Source of the DNA: Syntrophaceae bacterium UBA2188
GTDB lineage: Bacteria; Desulfobacterota; BSN033; UBA1163
DNA length: 7,259 nt
Assembly (NCBI GenBank): GCA_002327985.1
Contig: DCVM01000040.1
Coordinates: 34,371 to 41,629, forward strand
Reading direction: 5' to 3'
Under the pieces are notes generated by a model. The model made no database searches and had not been told where the DNA came from. It saw nothing but the letters and a program-made list of their open reading frames with translations. The stretch's first letter is position 1. Every line of letters starts with the position of its first letter. The translations under genes were made by a program, and so were the position numbers. Positions 1 through 4,202 of this stretch are shown piece after piece.

Positions 1-1325
1 AGGCACCAGAAATTTCTATCCCGTGGATTTTCTGGCATCCCTTTAAGGATCTCTTTAATTCTGGTTTCCCCCCAATTGTAAGAGGCGATGACCAGAAGGC
101 CCGAGGCTTGTGCTAAATTGCTATGGAGGTCCCTGAGATATCGGGCTGCAGCCGAAGTCGACTTTCCAAAATAAAACCGTTCATCCTTAGGGTCGTACAC
201 CGGTTCTTCATAAAGGGGTCCAATTTTCAATCCATAAAGCTCTGCCGTGATTGGAATGAATTGCCAGATTCCCTTGGCATATCCATATTTGGTCTTTGGA
301 CCTACCGCCCGAGCCTGGAAATCGCTTTCCTGCAATGCCAAATAGAGGAAATGTGGGGAGAGATTGTGATCGGCCATGGCTTGGGTAATGATGGGGGTAT
401 ATCCTTCCGATTTTGAACGGTTGAGTGCTTTTTCAAGGCGATCGGTTGCCTTCCATTTTCGAATATAATTCCAAACCTCCTCTAAAAATCCCTGGGGCAC
501 CTTCACGTCACATTCACCAAAAAGCCGGGCAATCTGGAAGATGACCTGGTCTTCTTTCCGCATTTTCTTATAAAGGCCTAACTCTTTCACAAATTGGTCA
601 TAATTCATTTCCATACTTTTGAGTTGTTCCCTTTTTGCGCGGAGTTCATGGATTTGTGTGGGGTCAGCCTTTAACATCACGATCTCCTCTAACTTTGCAA
701 TCTGGAGTTCCAAAGATTTCATGGTGTAGAAGATATCCACGGCTGTGTTTTTTAATTTGTTGAATTTACTTTTTTGGTAGAGGATGACACTTCCTGAAGA
801 GAGAAGGAGAAAGAAGCTGATCCCAATAATCACCCAATATTTTCGTGACCGTTTTTTATGAATGCGATCAAAGGCCCGCCGAAACATCATCGTCTGTTCG
901 CCGATTTTTTCCTCCGGTCGTTTGTCGAAAAGGTGCTGAATGAATTGCGTCTCAGAGGTAAACTCTTTCTTTTTTTTCTCGATGGCAGGGGGTTTTTCCA
1001 CCCGAAATGAAAGGATGGGGCCTCCCTTCCCAAGTTCGAACTTGCCTTCATCGGGCAATATGATATTCTGAACACGAACCCCCTCTAAAAAAGTCCCGTT
1101 CGCACTTTCCAAATCTTTTAGCCGCCAGCGTTCTCCGTCGAATAGAACTTTTACATGCACGCGGCTGACGCAGGAATCCAAAAGCTGGACATCACAATCC
1201 TTCTGTCTCCCGATGAGGAATATATCGGTGAAACGCTTCTCCATCTCACGAGCCTCGCCTTTGACGACTCTAACGAAAACGGCAGGAGGGGTTTCCAGAC
1301 GTTTTGTTTTTTCTTCTTCCTGCAT
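1..1325 (-). CDS. FHA domain / transmembrane / SLT lytic transglycosylase fusion protein (partial, C-terminus off the left edge)
   Basis: The minus-strand frame is open from an in-frame stop at 1383-1385 down to the window edge. The ATG at 1325-1323 gives 441 visible codons, and AAAGGTGGG about 10 nt upstream supports this start. Residues about 18-108 form a forkhead-associated domain with the canonical signature: GR at 39-40, SxxH-type SRVH at 54-57, and NG at 76-77. Residues about 163-183 are a hydrophobic helix preceded by a Lys/Arg-rich stretch (HKKRSRK), which predicts N-terminus inside. Residues about 185-255 are charged and helical, probably coiled coil. Residues about 320-441 match the SLT lytic transglycosylase fold: ALQESDF carries the predicted catalytic Glu333, followed by GIWQF (352-356), AARYLRDL (393-400) and ASYNWGE (414-420). 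Known for the families: FHA binds phosphothreonine peptides and SLT enzymes cleave peptidoglycan. Inferred: a phospho-signal in the cytoplasm is tied to a cell-wall enzyme in the periplasm. Domain calls are firm; the role is not. Confidence 0.9.
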   Translation of the reverse strand, partial: MQEEEKTKRLETPPAVFVRVVKGEAREMEKRFTDIFLIGRQKDCDVQLLDSCVSRVHVKVLFDGERWRLKDLESANGTFLEGVRVQNIILPDEGKFELGKGGPILSFRVEKPPAIEKKKKEFTSETQFIQHLFDKRPEEKIGEQTMMFRRAFDRIHKKRSRKYWVIIGISFFLLLSSGSVILYQKSKFNKLKNTAVDIFYTMKSLELQIAKLEEIVMLKADPTQIHELRAKREQLKSMEMNYDQFVKELGLYKKMRKEDQVIFQIARLFGECDVKVPQGFLEEVWNYIRKWKATDRLEKALNRSKSEGYTPIITQAMADHNLSPHFLYLALQESDFQARAVGPKTKYGYAKGIWQFIPITAELYGLKIGPLYEEPVYDPKDERFYFGKSTSAAARYLRDLHSNLAQASGLLVIASYNWGETRIKEILKGMPENPRDRNFWC

Positions 1326-1326
1326 T

Positions 1327-1482
1327 CTATTGAAGCCCACCTTTGTATTCAGATGAACCAACCTCTTCAACCATTTTATCAATCATTGATTTGAGGGTCA
1401 GATTCGTATAGTTCTTGAAAGCTGAATTTGCCGCCAATTTATCATTTTTCTTTAAAAGATACAAGGAGTTTATAGGGCCCAA
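1327..1482 (-). CDS. Short hypothetical frame, possibly the C-terminal remnant of a gene upstream of the FHA-transglycosylase
   Basis: I do not recognise this protein. The frame is open from the stop at 1558-1560 to a TAG at 1329-1327, one base before the ATG of the FHA-transglycosylase gene. This spacing is typical of translationally coupled genes. The last part reads like coding sequence (KLAANSAFKNYTNLTLK, then MIDKMVEEVGSSEYKGGLQ). The upstream part is AT-rich, and the only ATG in frame (1386-1384) would give 19 residues. A TTG at 1482-1480 would give 52 residues but has only a weak ribosome site. It may be a small gene with a rare start codon, or the surviving tail of a longer gene cut when the neighbouring insertion sequence arrived or decayed. 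Confidence 0.3.
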   Translation of the reverse strand: MGPINSLYLLKKNDKLAANSAFKNYTNLTLKSMIDKMVEEVGSSEYKGGLQ

Positions 1483-1538
1483 ATCCCGATTTAGAAAAAA
1501 TAGATATAGACAACTCAGAGGATTTAAAAGATTATTTT

Positions 1539-1560
1539 TAAACCAAGAATTCCTGGTTTA
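1539..1560. repeat. 22-bp near-perfect palindrome around an EcoRI-like core
   Basis: The arms TAAACCA (1539-1545) and TGGTTTA (1554-1560) are exact reverse complements. The centre contains GAATTC (1547-1552), itself a palindrome, so only one base pair (1546/1553) fails to match. There is no T-run after the structure on either strand, so it is not a standard terminator. It lies between the transposase relic and the minus-strand genes, where an operator for those genes would sit. Confidence 0.6.
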
Positions 1561-1573
1561 TCAAATTGTCTCT

Positions 1574-1816
1574 TTATCCCGTATCATAAAGAACACCTAG
1601 ACTTCTCCCTCCCCCCTGCAACATTAACACCACTGCATCCACCACCTCCAAAGGCTCAAATCCCCGATTGCCCCCAGGACCTGGAAGATACTGATTTGTC
1701 AACTCTCTCAGCCCAATCCCGTGATTGAATTCTGCCATCAAGGCCAGACCTCCGTGGGCTGTCAGTCTCTCCCCCGCCATTTTTATCTTGAATGGGAAGA
1801 TGGTTTGCTGTATCAT
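1574..1816 (-). pseudogene. IS1380-family transposase, N-terminal relic
   Basis: An 80-codon frame starts at ATG 1816-1814 with AGAGG (plus-strand CCTCT 1826-1830) 9 nt upstream. The first ~74 residues resemble the N-terminus of IS1380-family DDE transposases. The recognisable pieces are ERLTAHGGLALMAEF, the GIGLREL segment, a Pro/Gly-rich stretch ending NRGFEPLEVVDAVVLML, and QGGGRSL. Family members are about 420-480 residues long and carry their catalytic DDE residues further along. Here similarity ends at GGGRSL and the frame stops 7 codons later (stop at 1576-1574), so the catalytic core is missing. The identification is from memory of the family pattern; a nearby DDE family cannot be excluded. 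The product would be inactive. Confidence 0.7.
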
Positions 1817-1860
1817 TGATATTAACCTCTTTTTGGTCTTTTGGTTTCACCTTACAGGTG
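1576..1860 (-). mobile_element. Truncated IS1380-like insertion sequence: one end plus the 5' part of its transposase
   Basis: The relic consists of the transposase N-terminus, its intact ribosome site, and about 40 bp of upstream sequence that probably contains one IS end. The short palindrome at 1848-1860 (CACCT-TAC-AGGTG) may mark the terminal region: read on the minus strand, the sequence runs CCTGTAAGGTGAAACC toward the transposase. I cannot define the terminal inverted repeat or a target duplication, because the other end is absent. Sequence left of about 1590 no longer looks like transposase. Confidence 0.45.
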
Positions 1861-1942
1861 ATATTTTTTATTACTGAAACCTCTTACCCAAAAGGAGTTT
1901 TTTATTTTTCTGGATTCCTATATCTTTTTTAGGGTAAACCCC

Positions 1943-1958
1943 AACCATCCCGATGGTT
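1943..1958. promoter_or_regulatory. Dyad AACCATC-CC-GATGGTT, possible operator
   Basis: Two exact 7-bp inverted arms separated by 2 bp end on the first base of the candidate -35 box of the AOR-family gene. Position and symmetry suit a dimeric regulator. I do not match it to a named regulator family. Confidence 0.45.
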
Positions 1959-1986
1959 TGAAGAGGTTCTATTTTGTTCTTATCAT
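1958..1986 (+). promoter_or_regulatory. Candidate sigma70 promoter of the AOR-family gene
   Basis: TTGAAG (1958-1963) and TATCAT (1981-1986) are separated by 17 bp and match the consensus at 4/6 and 5/6 positions. Transcription would start near 1993, giving a leader of about 64 nt that begins just before the stem described at 2000-2049. No better promoter was seen in 1861-2056. Confidence 0.45.
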
Positions 1987-1999
1987 AGATACTGAGAAA

Positions 2000-2049
2000 C
2001 CACTCTGGGTTCTGGCCCGGTAGCGAAAGGCCATGGCTGCGGGGAGTGG
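2000..2049 (+). promoter_or_regulatory. Structured 5' leader that pairs over the Shine-Dalgarno of the AOR-family gene (riboswitch-like candidate)
   Basis: The 3' side, GCTGCGGGGAGTGG (2036-2049), is paired throughout. TAGC (2021-2024) pairs with GCTG (2036-2039), with one T-G wobble. CCCG (2016-2019) pairs with CGGG (2040-2043). CCACTC (2000-2005) pairs with GAGTGG (2044-2049). The 5' side carries a one-base bulge (G2020) and a ten-base bulge (2006-2015); the apical loop is 2025-2035. A competing hairpin, TGGCC (2013-2017) with GGCCA (2029-2033), would break the middle helix. The paired GGGGAG (2041-2046) is the likely Shine-Dalgarno for the ATG at 2057. A two-state leader controlling translation is an inference. 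I could not match it with confidence to a named riboswitch; Moco/tungsten-cofactor RNA is the obvious class to test. Confidence 0.45.
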
Positions 2050-2056
2050 CTAAAAA

Positions 2057-3958
2057 ATGAGATATGCAGAGATAGGGTTTAATTTAGAAATCGATCTATC
2101 CCGAGGAAGCATTGAGAGGGTAGAGACCGACCCAAGATTAACCGAACTTCATCTGGGGGGGCAGGGGACCGCCGCGAAGATACAATGGAATAAGGTTCCT
2201 CCTGAAGTTGAACCCTTTTCTTCCCATAACCTGCTCATATTCAGCGCCGGTCTTTTAGATGGTACACCTGTTCCCGCTGCCAATCGTACCTCTGTTGATA
2301 CCTTTTCTCCCCAGACAAACTTATATTCACATTCATTATTTGGAGGATATTTTGGACCGGAACTGAAACATGCCGGTTACGATAAAATAGTGATTCGTGG
2401 CAGGTCCCCCAGTCTGGTTTATTTGTGGATATACAATGACAAAGTAGAAATACGTGATGCCGGCCATCTCCAGGGGAGAGGCGCTCTAGAAACTGGAGCA
2501 CTCATTCAAAAAGAGTTGAAGGAACCCAAAGCCCAGGTGGCCGCTATCGGCCTGGCCGGTGAAAACAGGGTCTATATGGCTACCATCGAACACGACAACT
2601 CCAGTGCCTCTCGAGGGGTAGGCGTGATCATGGGAGATAAAGGGTTAAAAGCGATAGCGGTTCGTGGAACAAAGGACATCCATATTGCCCGACCGGCTGA
2701 ACTCTTCGAGATATGCAACCGCATGCATAAGGAAATTTATAATAACCCGTATTGTGGGGATTATGTGCACGGGGATGACGAAGAGTGGCACGTCAATAAT
2801 TTCGCCTGGGGCAATGCGCGTAAGCGGGTAAAAGGTTATTGGAACAAAGAACGTGAAGCGAAGTGGAAGGCGATTTCTGAAAGCGCGCGGGTCCGATGGA
2901 CGGGTTGCTATAACTGTCCGAAGGATTGCCATCAAGCGATTCAATACCCGGGACGGCATCCCTATTTTCAAAAATGCTACAGTAAACTGACCTATGCGAT
3001 GGCGGCCTATAAAGAGCTGGACTTTAATTATGACATTCTTGGCGTGACACAGGAGTATGGACTGGACGGGTTCTCAACGCCGCAAGTTCTCGCCTTCGCC
3101 GTTGAACTCTTCGAAGCAGGCATTTTAACTGACCAGGACCTACCAGGATTTCCGATCGACTCCGGGGAGAGATTTTTCTACCTCGTTGAAAAAATTGTTC
3201 GGCGGGAAGGGGTTGGAGATGCTTTAGCCAATGGTGTTTATTGGGCAGCCCGTCAGATCGGTAAGGGCGCAGAAACATTTGATCATAATACCATGAAAAA
3301 ATTTGAGCAACTGCCTCTCAAGCTGGGAATGATCAATTACCCTTATTTCCTTATGTACGCCACCGGTGAGAAGATGGGTATTACCCAAACGGAAGGGTCC
3401 TACCCCCAGTCACCCATTGCTGATAAGGAAGAGAGAGAAAAGTTCGTAAAGAATTGGGACGCCGCTCCTGAGAAGTTTAAAAAATGGTTTTTGGAATGGG
3501 AGCCACGTCACCATCCATCTATTGAAGCGTCTGTCAACATCGCTGATTGGAATGAGACCATGCATTACATTGATGACGCCATCGGGACCTGCGCCTTTGT
3601 GTCATCATTTAGAGGCCAATTTGGCGGACGGCCTCCCTATCACCTTTATAATTTGCCGAATTTCATCTCCCTTGCCACTGGGATGGATCTTGATTCAGAC
3701 GCACTATGGACAATATCTGCCAGGAATCGAAATCTGATTAGGGCCCTTAATATAAGAAGAGGCTTAAGAAGAGCTGATGAAGGACCTCCTGCGGACCATT
3801 GGAAGATAAGAGATCCTGAGATGGAACAAAAGCACCTTGATGCGTATTATGAATTCAAGGGGTGGAATCATGAAGGTATTCCTACCAAGGAGACGTTGGA
3901 CAAACTGGGCCTGGATTACGTGAGTGAAGACTTCGTAAAGAGGGGCATCTTGAGATAA
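2057..3958 (+). CDS. Tungsten-containing AOR-family oxidoreductase, BamB-like (class II benzoyl-CoA reductase type)
   Basis: The 633-residue protein has no signal peptide, so it should be cytoplasmic. It has the AOR-family layout: N-terminal pterin-binding domain (MRYAEIGFNLEIDL, LGGQGTAAK, ANRTS, GPELKHAGYDKIVIRG, IGLAGEN), then the [4Fe-4S] motif Cys284-x2-Cys287-x3-Cys291, with Cys512 (GTCAF) as the probable fourth ligand. Length, KCYSKLTYAMAAY around Cys307, NGVYWAARQIGKGAE and the C-terminal IRRGLRRADEGPPADHW to GWNHEGIPTKETLDKLGL segments look closer to BamB than to archaeal AOR. Cys307 seems to align with the BamB cysteine reported to bind tungsten, and His245 in EEWH with an active-site His; both alignments are from memory. 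Known: BamB reduces benzoyl-CoA, and other AORs interconvert acids and aldehydes. The substrate here is unproven. Start: GGGGAG lies 10 nt before ATG 2057. No bam genes flank it, and only a fossil ferredoxin tail follows. Confidence 0.88.
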   Translation: MRYAEIGFNLEIDLSRGSIERVETDPRLTELHLGGQGTAAKIQWNKVPPEVEPFSSHNLLIFSAGLLDGTPVPAANRTSVDTFSPQTNLYSHSLFGGYFGPELKHAGYDKIVIRGRSPSLVYLWIYNDKVEIRDAGHLQGRGALETGALIQKELKEPKAQVAAIGLAGENRVYMATIEHDNSSASRGVGVIMGDKGLKAIAVRGTKDIHIARPAELFEICNRMHKEIYNNPYCGDYVHGDDEEWHVNNFAWGNARKRVKGYWNKEREAKWKAISESARVRWTGCYNCPKDCHQAIQYPGRHPYFQKCYSKLTYAMAAYKELDFNYDILGVTQEYGLDGFSTPQVLAFAVELFEAGILTDQDLPGFPIDSGERFFYLVEKIVRREGVGDALANGVYWAARQIGKGAETFDHNTMKKFEQLPLKLGMINYPYFLMYATGEKMGITQTEGSYPQSPIADKEEREKFVKNWDAAPEKFKKWFLEWEPRHHPSIEASVNIADWNETMHYIDDAIGTCAFVSSFRGQFGGRPPYHLYNLPNFISLATGMDLDSDALWTISARNRNLIRALNIRRGLRRADEGPPADHWKIRDPEMEQKHLDAYYEFKGWNHEGIPTKETLDKLGLDYVSEDFVKRGILR

Positions 3959-3960
3959 AG

Positions 3961-4060
3961 GAATTGGTACTTCACGAGAAAGATCCCCCTTGTGTATGTT
4001 TAGGTTTGCCGAGCTGATGCCCTGGCTTACAAAGAATGGGAAGAGGAAGTCGAGTACTAA
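3961..4060 (+). pseudogene. C-terminal remnant of a ferredoxin-type FeS subunit (frameshifted, 5' part deleted)
   Basis: Just after the stop of the AOR-family gene, the frame starting at 3961 reads HEKDPPCVC before a stop at 4015. A second frame, shifted by +1, reads ADALAYKEWEEEVEY and ends at TAA 4058-4060. Joined, the two resemble the end of a ferredoxin-like electron-transfer subunit, of the form DPPCV-x-x-CPADALAYKEW. In such a protein the PPCV and CP cysteines are the last cluster ligands. The nucleotides AGGTTTGCCGAGCTGAT (4002-4018) could derive from codons for RFCPAD by small indels. There is no start codon or ribosome site, so this is not a working gene. An FeS subunit is the usual neighbour of bacterial AOR/BamB catalytic genes, which supports the reading. 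The short length leaves room for chance. Confidence 0.45.
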
Positions 4061-4112
4061 GAAACGAATCTGGACGAGATGGAGATAGGATTGGAAATCA
4101 TTGCTTTTTCTC

Positions 4113-4142
4113 TTGACAGTGGTAATATAGCCTTGTTATATC
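4113..4142 (+). promoter_or_regulatory. Sigma70 promoter of the Mo-oxidoreductase operon
   Basis: A perfect TTGACA (4113-4118) is followed after 18 bp by TATATC (4137-4142), with a run of A/T between and after. Transcription would start near 4149, about 54 nt before the first possible start codon of the operon. It implies that this operon is transcribed separately from the AOR-family gene, although read-through remains possible because no terminator is visible between 3959 and 4112. Confidence 0.55.
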
Positions 4143-4152
4143 TAAATAACAA
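4133..4152. promoter_or_regulatory. Inverted repeat TTGTTAT-N6-ATAACAA over the -10 region, likely repressor operator
   Basis: The arms 4133-4139 and 4146-4152 are exact reverse complements and cover the -10 box and the predicted start point, a classic repressor position. The outer bases TTGTTA/TAACAA recall Rex (redox) sites, TTGTTAA-N4-TTAACAA. The spacing here is 2 bp longer and the inner base differs, so Rex is only a possibility; a MarR- or TetR-type regulator fits equally well. Confidence 0.5.
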
Positions 4153-4202
4153 ACACATGTGAAAATATGAACAAATAGCACTGTGGAAGGCCATAAGGGA
4201 AA

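Noticed and set aside
123..416. 97-codon open frame on the plus strand
   Set aside because: It is antisense to the SLT domain coding region on the minus strand, which has clear family motifs.
1155..1394. 79-codon plus-strand frame
   Set aside because: It overlaps the FHA domain coding region in antisense and shows no ribosome site or recognisable product.
1877..1909. Possible rho-independent terminator (AAACCTC...GGAGTTT then a T-rich run)
   Set aside because: The stem has a mismatch and a G-T pair in only 7 positions and a loop of about 10 nt, so it is too weak to call despite the T-run.
2013..2040. Sigma54 promoter (TGGC...GC) in the leader
   Set aside because: The GG and GC elements are 7 nt apart instead of the required 10, and the region is better explained as transcribed leader.
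2000..2049. Cyclic-di-GMP class I riboswitch, suggested by GCGAAA and GGTAGC-like pieces
   Set aside because: The pieces are in the wrong order and the conserved GACGCAAAGCC core is missing.
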